DNA of 64,000 bases, from positions 2,480,001-2,544,000 of the forward strand of contig NZ_PGET01000001.1 in assembly GCF_002797975.1 (NCBI RefSeq), given 5' to 3'. The translations under genes were made by a program, and so were the position numbers. Positions within the stretch are counted from its first letter, which is position 1. Each line of letters begins with the position of its first letter. The notes beneath the pieces were generated by a model. The model was not told the DNA's origin. It saw nothing but the letters and a program-made list of their open reading frames with translations, and searched no databases. The stretch comes from [Clostridium] celerecrescens 18A (GTDB lineage Bacteria; Bacillota; Clostridia; Lachnospirales; Lachnospiraceae). Positions 34,056 to 42,845 of the stretch are shown piece after piece.

Positions 34056-34958
34056 CTATCCCCCGATTCTGGATTCCAACCCAATCTTCAACGCATATTG
34101 GTGATATTCCTCTAAATCTTCTTCATGAAGCATTTTATCAGTCATCTGGTAAGCTCTTCCCAATTTCTCGTATTTTGCTTTTCCAAGTGTATGATAAGGA
34201 AGAAGGTTTACGTTTTTAACTCCCAGCTGCTGTAGGTATCCCAAAGTTTCTTTTATTAATGCAGAATCAAAGTTGAATCCTGGAATAATCGGCATGCGCA
34301 CAGTTAACTTATCCGGACACATCTCTACCAGATATAGCAGGTTTTCTTTAATCTGTCTCCCATTTCCTCCTGTAACCCTTTTAAGTACTTCGTCATCCAG
34401 ATGTTTAAAATCGTAGAGAAAATGGTCGATATAGGGTTCAGCAGCCTGCAGGGCTTTTAAAGAATAATTCCCCGTAGTTTCTACCGCCGTATTTAGGCCC
34501 CTTTCCTTACTTGCTCTGAGGATGGCAATCAGCCCCTCCAGCTGTACAAAGGGCTCCCCTCCGCTGACTGTGATTCCCCCTCCGTCGGAATTATCATAGT
34601 AATCCTTATCCTTCATCACTTCTTCCATGATGAAATCCAATTCCATATCTTTTCCATGAAATTCAAGTGCATCCTGCATACAGTTTTTCTCACAAGCCAG
34701 ACAATCGGTACATAGGGTGCTGTTATAATTGAATTTCCCGTTGTCATCAAAGGTAATAGCCTTAGTCTGGCATCCCTTTTCGCATGAACGGCATCCGATA
34801 CACTTCGACTCGTTGTATAAGAGTTCCGGATAAGATGTCTGTGTCTCTGGATTGGCGCACCATGGACAGTACATGGAGCATCCTTTTAAGAAAACGGTGG
34901 TGCGGATCCCAGGTCCGTCATGGGTCGCAAACCGTTCCATATTGGTTACTCTAATCAT
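34056..34958 (-). CDS. Glycyl-radical enzyme activating enzyme (radical SAM)
   Basis: 300 residues. C27, C31 and C34 (KGCSMYCPWC) bind the radical-SAM cluster. Two ferredoxin clusters follow, CIGCRSCEKGC near 53 and CTDCLACEKNC near 83, as in activases of glycerol dehydratase and related eliminases but unlike short PflA. SGGEP lies near 134. It cleaves SAM to abstract hydrogen from the glycine of its partner enzyme. Its first 8 bases overlap the 3' end of the glycyl radical enzyme gene, so the pair is translationally coupled. Confidence 0.93.
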   Translation of the reverse strand: MIRVTNMERFATHDGPGIRTTVFLKGCSMYCPWCANPETQTSYPELLYNESKCIGCRSCEKGCQTKAITFDDNGKFNYNSTLCTDCLACEKNCMQDALEFHGKDMELDFIMEEVMKDKDYYDNSDGGGITVSGGEPFVQLEGLIAILRASKERGLNTAVETTGNYSLKALQAAEPYIDHFLYDFKHLDDEVLKRVTGGNGRQIKENLLYLVEMCPDKLTVRMPIIPGFNFDSALIKETLGYLQQLGVKNVNLLPYHTLGKAKYEKLGRAYQMTDKMLHEEDLEEYHQYALKIGLESRIGG

Positions 34959-37221
34959 ACAATGCCCTGCTCAGCAATTCTTCCTGGATATCCTTTGTCA
35001 GATTCACAAAGACCGCACTGTAACCGGCCACTCGGACAATTAAATCCGGGTAATTCTCCGGATTCTTTTGGGCAGCCTCAAGAACGCCATAATCCACAAC
35101 CGTTACCATGAGCTGGCAGCCTCCTTTTTTAAAATATGTATCAAATAACATTTTGACTTTTTTTCGGTCTTTATTGAACATACGGGGCGTAAATTTGATA
35201 TTCTGCACGCTTCCCCCATGATATTTTGCCTGGAATTTAACCAGGGAATTCAAGCAGGCGGTAGGTCCGTTTTTTGCCGCTCCGCCCTGGGGATTATTAG
35301 CTGGATTTAAGTAAATACCTGTTTTTCTCCCGTCCAGGCTGGCAAATGTATCATGACCCCAATCTGTATTTGTCTGGTTATTTGAAATTACAATCAGAAA
35401 ATATCCCATGCCATAATCAATCCCCTTCTGACGGATCCCTTTTGCTACAAATTCAAATAAATCATTTGCGAGATTATCGCATTCCGTTTTGTCATTGCCG
35501 TATTTATCCTGATCCAATAAATCTTTTCGAATCCTCTCATATCCTTCAAAATTGGCAAGCTGTGCCTGGTGCAATTCACAGAGACTATATTTTTTATCAA
35601 TATATACCAGCTTTTTAATCGCCCAGAGCGAATCGCTGGAATTGATGTTTCCGTATGTTTCATTGGTTCCGCCAAGGATTTCCACTCCTCCGTCCAGCAC
35701 TGCCTTCCCTCGATTGATACAATCATCCATCAAAACAGAAGTAAACAGAAAGGAGACTTTTTCATTCATGATCTCATAAGAACGGTATTGAGCCTGTATG
35801 CTTAAATCAAAGTAATAATTTAACAACTCCTTATATTTATCAAACAGTTCGTCAAAGGTTTTGAAGTGGGAACATTCCGGAATCTCTAAGGGTCCGCTTT
35901 TTCGTTTCCCATCCATAGGGTCTGTTCCGCCGTTTAAGGTGATATTTAAGATTTTTAATAAGTTTAATAAAATATTCGGTGTTCCAACGCTCTTACCCTG
36001 AATGACAAATTCTCCGCATCCAAATGGTACGTACTGTTCTGCTATTTCCCGTTTCACACGCATGGAATACATAACTGCGGGGACATTCACATCATCATTG
36101 TATAAAGTAGGGTAGGTAGCGCCGCTTCCGATACAATCATAGGCCATATCCATAAGGGATTCTGGGGTGTCTTTGCTAAAGCGCAGGGTAAACTGGGGCT
36201 CCACATAACGTGTGTCCTTGCACACCCTCATACAGATATGGGCAAATGTATCTGCTTCTTTCGGATGTTCCCGTCCTACACCGCCTACAATAATACGTCC
36301 GTTAACCGTGGTACGCCTGTTCTCAATCATCTTCCACAGGGATTTTAAATACCGGTAGGACTCTTCTTCGTCTATAATGCCATGATCCAGATCATGCTGT
36401 AAAAATGGTCCTAACACGTCATCCAGCCGCCCATAGTTAATTACTCCTGCACAAAGGGCGTAAATCCAAAACAGCTGCAAAGCCTGGTGGAACGTGTGTG
36501 GTTTATTCTTCTTAATATACCGCAAGTCATTTTCCATTAGTTCCAAATCCTTCAAACGGGACCGGTCCGCACCGTTTCTTGCTTCTCTCACCAGTTCCGT
36601 CTGACGTTCCATTACCTCCTGCAAAAGACAAAGGCTTTCATAACTGCATTCCAGAAATTCATTCTGTTCTTTTGAACTGATCAGTTCTTTTAGGCCTTCC
36701 ACTCCATATTCCATCAGCTTTTTATAATTCAACATCATTCCCGACAACCTGGCTGTTGCCATCAAAGGAAAGGAGCAATCAATAAACCTTCCGACTGTGT
36801 CCTCTGTCAATACCTCCTGACAGTAAATTGCCTTCGTATCATGATCCTGCCAATAATCGTAAAGCGTATCAACTCTTGCTTTTTCCTCGCCGTACAACAG
36901 CGTTTCTTTAAATGCCCTCAGCTTATGAAATACGCAGTAATGGCCTACGCCACCAATACTAGTCACACTGCCAAAGCCAATGGGTAAAAAATCAAGTCTG
37001 CCTGCCAGCAGATCATCATATTCAATCGAACGGAACAGCACCGGATATATTGTTTTCAGGCAATTAATCTCTCTTCTCGCCTTATCCAGACCCTCACTGT
37101 TTCTATGCGCCTCTGTATAGGCTTCCATAATAGCCAACTGCTCCCGTGGTGTTTTTTCACATGGGATTGGGATTGACACCTCTACGTTCTGAGCGCCGTC
37201 AATGTTAATTTTCTTTTTCAC
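34951..37221 (-). CDS. Glycyl radical enzyme (PFL-like superfamily), substrate unassigned
   Basis: 756 residues from a GTG start with GAGGAGGAG upstream. The C-terminal glycyl loop RVAGYSAVF carries the radical glycine G733. The thiyl cysteine is C402 in VPFGCGEFVIQG with E404 two residues on. The C-x-E pair is shared with eliminating enzymes (glycerol dehydratase, CutC, HypD, IslA, usually GCVEP or GCTEP), whereas PFL has CC, so a dehydratase or lyase is likelier than a formate lyase. The GCGEF loop is unusual. Neighbours are a DeoR regulator and a fructose-type PTS, but a terminator separates them. The substrate is not predictable from what I see. Confidence 0.9.
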   Translation of the reverse strand: MKKKINIDGAQNVEVSIPIPCEKTPREQLAIMEAYTEAHRNSEGLDKARREINCLKTIYPVLFRSIEYDDLLAGRLDFLPIGFGSVTSIGGVGHYCVFHKLRAFKETLLYGEEKARVDTLYDYWQDHDTKAIYCQEVLTEDTVGRFIDCSFPLMATARLSGMMLNYKKLMEYGVEGLKELISSKEQNEFLECSYESLCLLQEVMERQTELVREARNGADRSRLKDLELMENDLRYIKKNKPHTFHQALQLFWIYALCAGVINYGRLDDVLGPFLQHDLDHGIIDEEESYRYLKSLWKMIENRRTTVNGRIIVGGVGREHPKEADTFAHICMRVCKDTRYVEPQFTLRFSKDTPESLMDMAYDCIGSGATYPTLYNDDVNVPAVMYSMRVKREIAEQYVPFGCGEFVIQGKSVGTPNILLNLLKILNITLNGGTDPMDGKRKSGPLEIPECSHFKTFDELFDKYKELLNYYFDLSIQAQYRSYEIMNEKVSFLFTSVLMDDCINRGKAVLDGGVEILGGTNETYGNINSSDSLWAIKKLVYIDKKYSLCELHQAQLANFEGYERIRKDLLDQDKYGNDKTECDNLANDLFEFVAKGIRQKGIDYGMGYFLIVISNNQTNTDWGHDTFASLDGRKTGIYLNPANNPQGGAAKNGPTACLNSLVKFQAKYHGGSVQNIKFTPRMFNKDRKKVKMLFDTYFKKGGCQLMVTVVDYGVLEAAQKNPENYPDLIVRVAGYSAVFVNLTKDIQEELLSRALYD

Positions 37222-37330
37222 TTACGAGTCTCCTCCTCTATCTGATATTACCTGATAAATCACTTATGTTCCTTAGCTTTTCTCTTACTGCCCCATTCTG
37301 CATTCCTGCTCCGGTCCTGCACTTTTAGTG

Positions 37331-37363
37331 AAAAAAAGAGGGCGCTTAACTGCGTCCCCTCTT
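37331..37363 (-). terminator. Terminator after the DeoR gene
   Basis: An imperfect GC-rich stem (37338-37345 with 37352-37361) followed on the minus strand by seven T residues. It separates the DeoR gene from the glycyl radical enzyme gene, which must have its own promoter in 37222-37330. Confidence 0.82.
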
Positions 37364-37374
37364 CTTAATGTATT

Positions 37375-38139
37375 CTAACTGAGACAAACGGTAAAATTAT
37401 CCGGTGCCTCACCTGTGTCAGGGAGACGATTGACATACACGTTTGTAAAATCTTCCAGACTTGCCCACGAGAACATGGCCTTAATATGATACTTGGAGTC
37501 ATCGATCAGGAGATGGTTGTTCTGGCTCTTCTTCATGATCTCCTTTTTCATCGTCCCGATCTCCATATCGAAAATGTAAACTTCACCGCTTTCCATATTA
37601 ACCCCATTGGTACTGAAAAAAGCATGGTCAAAATTAAAATTCCGAATCATATCCACTGCCATGGATCCTGAACTCAAATCATAATCTGGTGAAAAACGAC
37701 CACCCAGCAGATAGATATCTCCCTTGTACGTAATGGGAATCTTCTTAATCAGATAAATGCTTGGGGTTACAATCTTTACATGGTGCGCCAGCAGCTGCGG
37801 CAGCAGGTACACAGGGGTAGTGCCGGAGTCCACATAAACGCAGTCCCCGTCCTTTACATTCGTGACAGCCCGCTGGCAGACAATCTCCTTTGCCTCCGCA
37901 CACAGGCTCTCCTTGTTCACGGTAGGAACTTCGTTGAATACCGTCAGTGTTGAAGATACCTCTCTGCACATAGCTCCTCCCCGTTCCCTGCTGACCAGCC
38001 CCTGTTCCTCCAGTTCAATCAAATCCCTCGTTACCGTGGATTTTGATACATTTAACTGTTCCATCAGTTCCTTTATGGTTACAAAAGACTGTTCTTTTAC
38101 GATACTCATGATATGATAAAGCCTTTGCTGTGATAGCAT
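37375..38139 (-). CDS. DeoR/GlpR-family transcriptional regulator
   Basis: 254 residues. The N-terminal winged helix (QQRLYHIMSIVKEQSFVTIK, then LMEQLNVSKSTVTRDL) and ERGGA hinge are typical. The C-terminal sensor domain has YVDSGTTPVYLLP near 100, LLGGRFSPDYDLSSG near 147 and LLIDDSKYH near 210. DeoR proteins usually respond to phosphorylated sugars and repress PTS operons. It lies between the fructose-type PTS gene and the glycyl radical enzyme gene, 125 bases after the PTS stop codon. Evenly spaced TTTGATT repeats at the PTS promoter are the likely binding sites. Confidence 0.9.
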   Translation of the reverse strand: MLSQQRLYHIMSIVKEQSFVTIKELMEQLNVSKSTVTRDLIELEEQGLVSRERGGAMCREVSSTLTVFNEVPTVNKESLCAEAKEIVCQRAVTNVKDGDCVYVDSGTTPVYLLPQLLAHHVKIVTPSIYLIKKIPITYKGDIYLLGGRFSPDYDLSSGSMAVDMIRNFNFDHAFFSTNGVNMESGEVYIFDMEIGTMKKEIMKKSQNNHLLIDDSKYHIKAMFSWASLEDFTNVYVNRLPDTGEAPDNFTVCLS

Positions 38140-38264
38140 AACGTCACCTCCTTCGCCATTATCATATCAGAGGAGGAAATCATATGTCAATCTATCATTC
38201 TTTCGATCGATCTTAACCGATGTAATGACTCCATTCCGGGTTATCCTTGCCGCAGTTGATACAT

Positions 38265-40169
38265 TTAGTTTCGTTTTAATTTAAGACGCTTTAAAGTTAT
38301 ACAGACAATTGCAGTCACCACAGTTCCCGCAGCCATACAGATCAGTCCCATAAACGGCTTGTTCACTGCACCCAGTATCAGCACAATGGGACCGCCATGA
38401 GCAACAGAATCTGTAATGCCGAATAAGAATCCCATCGTACATGCCACTACAGATCCAATCATATTGGCCGGAATGACGGCCAGCGGATCACCCGCTGCAA
38501 ACGGGATAGCTCCCTCGGAAATCCCCACCAGGCCCATGGCCAGAGCCGCCTTGCCGTTGGCAGTCTCCTCAGGAAGAAACAGCTGGTGCTTACGGTCTAA
38601 GAATGTAGCCAGTGCCATGCCCAACGGTGCAACCGGAATCGCCATAGCCTGTGCTCCCATGAACTGAGGCTGTCCTTCGGCAATTAAACCAACCGAGAAC
38701 ATGAATGCTACCTTGCCAAAGGGACCGCCCATGTCAAAGCCCTGCATCAGACCGATTGTGATGCCAAGCAAAATCATACTTCCGGCAGACATGCTTTCCA
38801 GCATGGCGTAAAGAGCGGTCATCAGGGATGAAATGGGTGCTCCGATAATAAATATAAATACAAATGCAATAAACAAAGATCCAATAATAGGAATAATCAT
38901 GATCGGAACCAATGGCCTGATCATCTCCGGCCAACGAAGCTTCTTCATCCACTTTACAAAGTATCCGGTCAGAAATCCAGCCACAATGGCTCCGATAAAG
39001 CCGGTTCCGGCTGACGCTCCGTAGAAAGAACCGTTGTTGGCAATCCAGCCGCCAATCATACCAGGAGCCAGAGCCGCTCTGTCACCAATAGCATATGCTA
39101 TGTAGCCGGCGAGAATCGGGATCATCAAAGTAAATCCGGCGCTTCCCACTGCAGAAATCTGATTCCAGAAGCTGCCTTCGGGGATCACAAGACCCTGGGG
39201 TGTGGGCTTTCCTCCCACTGCAAGTGCGACCGCAATCAGCAGACCACCGATTACCACAAACGGGATCATAAAGGAGACGCCGTTCATCAACGCCTTATAG
39301 AACATCTTTCCACTAAGCGCACCCACTGGCTCTTCTGCCTTCCTGCTAACTGACGGAACACGCTCTGTGGAGTTCCCGGCAAAAAGCGGGGCTTTTCCAT
39401 CCAGAACCCTTCGGATCAGTTCTTTCGGATGGTCGATTCCTTCCTTCACAGTGGCGGTAACTACCTGTTTTCCACGGAAACGTTCCATGTCCGTCTCCTT
39501 GTCGCTGGCAATGATAATTCCCTCAGCTCTTTCAATCTCTTCCCTGGTGGGAACATTTTCCGTGCCGATGGAGCCGTTTGTTTCCACTTTTATGGATACT
39601 CCCATCTCCTCAGCAGCTTTCGCCAACGCTTTCGCTGCCAGATACGTATGAGCGACTCCAACCGTACAGCCGGTCACCCCGATTAAAAACCGTTCTGACC
39701 CTTTGTTCTCTGTCCGTGTCTCCTCTGTGCTAAGTACTGCAAGAATATCTTCCGGCCGTTTTGCCTCCTTTAGATAATCCAGGCAATCGCAATCCAGCAA
39801 ACGGGAAGTAATACCGCTTAACAGTGTAATATGCGTGTCGTCCGCATTGTTTGGCATCGCGATAAGAAAAATGATATGGCTTGGCGAGCTCCCCTCTTCA
39901 AACCTGATTCCCCGTTTGGATATTCCGATTGCCACCGCCGGTCTCAGTACTGCATCCGATTTTCCGTGAGGCAATGCCACTCCGTTCTCCAGATTAGTGG
40001 GTACCTGTGCCTCTCGTTCCAATACATTCTGAATATAGTTGGCTTTGTCCTTCAGTACATGTTCCTTATAGAGAAGTTCCGCCAACTCCTCTATCGCCGC
40101 ATTTTTATCCTCTGCCTGCATGTTAACCTTGATCAGCTTAGGCGAGAGAAACTTTGTTATATCCCCCAT
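38265..40169 (-). CDS. fruA: PTS fructose-family EIIABC fusion
   Basis: 634 residues with all three PTS domains in one chain. EIIA is residues 1-150 with H68 in GVALPHGKSD, EIIB about 160-255 with C168 in IGVTGCTVGVAHTYLAA, and EIIC about 285-625 with some nine membrane helices including GGLLIAVALAVGGKP and NNGSFYGASAGTGFIGAIVAG. It takes up and phosphorylates a sugar of the fructose type (fructose or a 2-O-glyceryl/mannosyl relative). No 1-phosphofructokinase gene is next to it, which is unusual for a true fruA, so the sugar may be something else. Confidence 0.88.
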   Translation of the reverse strand: MGDITKFLSPKLIKVNMQAEDKNAAIEELAELLYKEHVLKDKANYIQNVLEREAQVPTNLENGVALPHGKSDAVLRPAVAIGISKRGIRFEEGSSPSHIIFLIAMPNNADDTHITLLSGITSRLLDCDCLDYLKEAKRPEDILAVLSTEETRTENKGSERFLIGVTGCTVGVAHTYLAAKALAKAAEEMGVSIKVETNGSIGTENVPTREEIERAEGIIIASDKETDMERFRGKQVVTATVKEGIDHPKELIRRVLDGKAPLFAGNSTERVPSVSRKAEEPVGALSGKMFYKALMNGVSFMIPFVVIGGLLIAVALAVGGKPTPQGLVIPEGSFWNQISAVGSAGFTLMIPILAGYIAYAIGDRAALAPGMIGGWIANNGSFYGASAGTGFIGAIVAGFLTGYFVKWMKKLRWPEMIRPLVPIMIIPIIGSLFIAFVFIFIIGAPISSLMTALYAMLESMSAGSMILLGITIGLMQGFDMGGPFGKVAFMFSVGLIAEGQPQFMGAQAMAIPVAPLGMALATFLDRKHQLFLPEETANGKAALAMGLVGISEGAIPFAAGDPLAVIPANMIGSVVACTMGFLFGITDSVAHGGPIVLILGAVNKPFMGLICMAAGTVVTAIVCITLKRLKLKRN

Positions 40170-40312
40170 TTTGATTCCTCCTGATTATAATAATTTTCTG
40201 CGGTTTCGTATCTTTCTATGTATCATGTTCCGGCTCCACCCATTCAATACTGCTGTTCGTACCTCCTTTGCTCGAATTCAGGTGCCACTTCCCCGCCGTA
40301 TTCAATAAATCA

Positions 40313-40362
40313 ACTATAACACTGTTTTGATTTATTGTCAATCATTTTGATTCATATTGATT
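40313..40362 (-). promoter_or_regulatory. Promoter of the fructose-type PTS with TTTGATT repeats
   Basis: Minus strand TTGACA (40336-40341), 17 bases, TATAGT (40313-40318). TTTGATT occurs at 40326-40332 and 40346-40352, with ATTGATT at 40356-40362: offsets of 20 and 10 bases, or whole helical turns, over and just upstream of the promoter. This fits DeoR-family operators. The rest of 40170-40621 holds a 136-base leader and no gene. Confidence 0.65.
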
Positions 40363-40419
40363 CATTTTAGTTCTTTGCGATTCACGGCGTAAAGATTCTC
40401 TTTTTTTATGCAAAATAAA

Positions 40420-40445
40420 AGAGAACGGTCACCACGCCGTTCTCT
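40420..40445. terminator. Hairpin after the GH105 gene
   Basis: A perfect 9-bp stem (40420-40428 with 40437-40445) with A/T-rich flanks giving short T runs on both strands. It lies about 180 bases beyond the GH105 stop codon and upstream of the PTS promoter. Confidence 0.65.
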
Positions 40446-40621
40446 ATTTTAATCTTTTAAGACATAAACAGTCCGATCACTAATTCCCCTGCCTCTGACA
40501 TACATATCCGTAAAGCGGCGGATTTGCTGCGCATGACACAAGACTCAGTGTATGCGGTACTGTTAAAAAAATTAGAATCCACTGACCCCTGCCATGCTTT
40601 TGCACCTTATATAATGCTATA

Positions 40622-41671
40622 TTATAGGGCCCCATCTCCCGAAATGCTGTCATACTTTAAGACTGCGGCTAAAAATACCAACGCCAGGCCCTGCCCCCAG
40701 CCCTGAATCCATTTTTTCGAAACATTCCGGTACCCATCCCGGTCCTTCATAACTGCAGTCCCGCCAGAAACACCGGTCACACTTCCGTCAGGGGCCACAT
40801 GTGATAACACTCCGTCAATGGACTTTTCGATATATTTAATATAAAGAGGATTTTTCTTTAAGACCATGGCCGCTGCGATTCCGGCAGATGCGGATACCTC
40901 CTCATAGGATTCCTCATCGTCTAAAATAGTCCTCCACAGACCATGATCTGTCTGCAAAAATTTAATAGCTGAGAGCTGTTCATTTAAGCTTCCAACGATT
41001 TCCAAGTATTGGGGATAAAGGTAGCATTCCGGTAAAATGAGTCCTGCCATGCTCATAGTATAAGCCGCCCAGCAATTAGCCCTTCCCCAGTAAAAGCCTG
41101 ACATATGGTCTTTTGTTATATGATTATAGCCGTGATACCACAATCCTGTGTCCTCATCCTGAAGATATTGAATATGCCAGTAGTACTGATTCAGCGCATC
41201 TTCTATTAGAGCCGCCTCCTTTGTCATAACGCCTACCCTTAAGAGGAAAAACGCAGCCATGAATAAGGTGTCAGCCCAACATTGCTCCGGAAAATCATTG
41301 ATTGCTGAAACCGTATGCTGCAACACATAGTCTCCAAAGCGGAGAGCATCCTTCCTTAAATACTCCGCCTTGGACTTTATAATATCCATATATTTTTCTT
41401 CCCCTGTAGCCTCATACAAAGTAATCAGGCAATGTCCCATGGCGCAGGTGTTTACCGTCCACCTTGGGAGTCCCAGCTCGATCAGCTCATCCACCCTTTC
41501 TTTAAGGAATCTCAGATAGTCTTCTTTTTTCGTTACCTCATAGGCCTCGGAAAGGCCATAGTATGCTACACCGCAGGGCCAGTCCCATGACATATCCATA
41601 CGTTTGGTTCGCTCCAGAATGCGGTCCATTGCCTCCCCGATCCTCGTCCTGTCATAATGAATCTTACCCAT
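40622..41671 (-). CDS. GH105-family unsaturated uronyl hydrolase (YteR/YesR-like)
   Basis: 349 residues, an alpha6/alpha6 barrel of family GH105. DWPCGVAYYGLSEAY near 30, QCWADTLFMAAFFLLR near 131, LWYHGYNH near 178 and SGFYWGRANCWAAYTM near 193 include the catalytic Asp (CWADTLF) and substrate-binding aromatic residues. These enzymes hydrate the double bond of 4,5-unsaturated uronic acids left by polysaccharide lyases, releasing the keto acid. No signal peptide, so it is cytoplasmic and acts on imported oligosaccharides. It is the last gene of the ABC/GH operon, 40 bases after the GH88 gene. Confidence 0.88.
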   Translation of the reverse strand: MGKIHYDRTRIGEAMDRILERTKRMDMSWDWPCGVAYYGLSEAYEVTKKEDYLRFLKERVDELIELGLPRWTVNTCAMGHCLITLYEATGEEKYMDIIKSKAEYLRKDALRFGDYVLQHTVSAINDFPEQCWADTLFMAAFFLLRVGVMTKEAALIEDALNQYYWHIQYLQDEDTGLWYHGYNHITKDHMSGFYWGRANCWAAYTMSMAGLILPECYLYPQYLEIVGSLNEQLSAIKFLQTDHGLWRTILDDEESYEEVSASAGIAAAMVLKKNPLYIKYIEKSIDGVLSHVAPDGSVTGVSGGTAVMKDRDGYRNVSKKWIQGWGQGLALVFLAAVLKYDSISGDGAL

Positions 41672-41711
41672 ATCTTAATCCTCCATCTTTATCAAACACC
41701 GGCCAGCCGGA

Positions 41712-42845
41712 TCACCATATCAGAAAATCCCGGTCTAACAGACGCAGGATTCCTTCCGTCAAAAAGTAATCGCCATATATAATTGGCACCTGGCGGTCCG
41801 ATTCCCGGTCATAGCGGGCAGAACCGCAGGATACAACAGAGTCTATGTCCGGATTCCATTGGCAGAATCGGTCCGTGACCGCTTTTAAACAACGGACGGC
41901 TGACTTTACGTAGAGATCCTTTTCCAGATACCGTACATGCTCAGAAAGCTCCAGGAGGCCGCATGCTGCACAAACTCCCGCCGTCGTGTCATAATAGACA
42001 GGCTGTGCCGGTGCCCGGAAATCAATGAGCGGGATATCATCATGAATTGCCAGATTTGCACAAACATAGTGGGCCACACGCTTTGCAGCATCCAGATAAA
42101 CCTCATTTCCCGTGTAACGGTATGCCAGGGACATTCCATAAATCGCCCAGGCCTGCCCGCGGCTCCAGGAAGAACCACTTTCATAGCCCTGCCCGCCGGG
42201 ATTATCCAGATACTCCCCTGTGGCCGGATCAAATTCTACCATATGATTGCAGGAACCATCCGGTCTGAGAATATAATTCAGAACCGTGTCCGTATGATTG
42301 ACGGCAATCTGCCGATAAGCGCTGTCATGCTGTTCCTCAGCCGCCCAGTACAGAAGGGGCAGATTCATCAGACAGTCTACGATGGCAACCCCTGCCCGTT
42401 CTCCATTCCACGCCTTAATATACCTGCCCTTGGGATTATAACGCCCCGCCAGTATTCCTGCCGCATGAAGTCCCCTGGCACGGGAACCCTTGCTGCCCGT
42501 AAGGCGATAATCAGCTACCGCCGTATGCAGCCAGAGAAACCCCACATCGTGGTCCAGTTTTGTAAATGACGTCAGTGCCTCATCCAACCGTTCTTCAATT
42601 CCGGTTGCAGCATCTTTATAGCACCCTTTTCCGGTTGCATGATACATCTGCCATAGCATCCCGCTGTAAAAACCGTTGGTCCATGCGGCCAGCTCCCGCT
42701 TTCCCATATCTTCATACCTTCCATCGACCGGAACATATGGCATTATGGACCCAAGACGTCTGCATTCTGCTTCAAGTTTTATCTCCAGCTTTTCCCAAAC
42801 GGATTCCGCCCAGTTAAGCGTTTCTTTCTCAATCCCGTAACGCAT
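41712..42845 (-). CDS. GH88-family unsaturated glucuronyl hydrolase
   Basis: 377 residues from the ATG at 42845, which has GGAGGAAA upstream; the start at 42863 has none. TNGFYSGMLWQMY near 56, LDHDVGFLWLHTAVADYRLT near 98 with the key Asp, SSWSRGQAWAIYGMSLAYR near 226 and TTAGVCAACGLLELS near 288 are GH88 landmarks. It cleaves unsaturated glucuronyl disaccharides produced by lyases acting on glycosaminoglycans or similar polysaccharides. Its 5' end overlaps the GH154-like gene by 17 bases. Having GH88 beside GH105 suggests a substrate with two kinds of unsaturated uronate linkage or an acidic plant or algal glycan. Confidence 0.88.
   Translation of the reverse strand: MRYGIEKETLNWAESVWEKLEIKLEAECRRLGSIMPYVPVDGRYEDMGKRELAAWTNGFYSGMLWQMYHATGKGCYKDAATGIEERLDEALTSFTKLDHDVGFLWLHTAVADYRLTGSKGSRARGLHAAGILAGRYNPKGRYIKAWNGERAGVAIVDCLMNLPLLYWAAEEQHDSAYRQIAVNHTDTVLNYILRPDGSCNHMVEFDPATGEYLDNPGGQGYESGSSWSRGQAWAIYGMSLAYRYTGNEVYLDAAKRVAHYVCANLAIHDDIPLIDFRAPAQPVYYDTTAGVCAACGLLELSEHVRYLEKDLYVKSAVRCLKAVTDRFCQWNPDIDSVVSCGSARYDRESDRQVPIIYGDYFLTEGILRLLDRDFLIW

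Noticed and set aside
34951..37221. Linking the glycyl radical enzyme to the microcompartment genes at 1-2.1 kb
   Set aside because: They are more than 30 kb apart with many unrelated operons between, the microcompartment operon includes a B12 adenosyltransferase, and no shell gene adjoins the glycyl radical enzyme.
41937..42569. 210-codon plus-strand open frame
   Set aside because: Lies wholly opposite the GH88 gene, with no ribosome site or recognisable domain.
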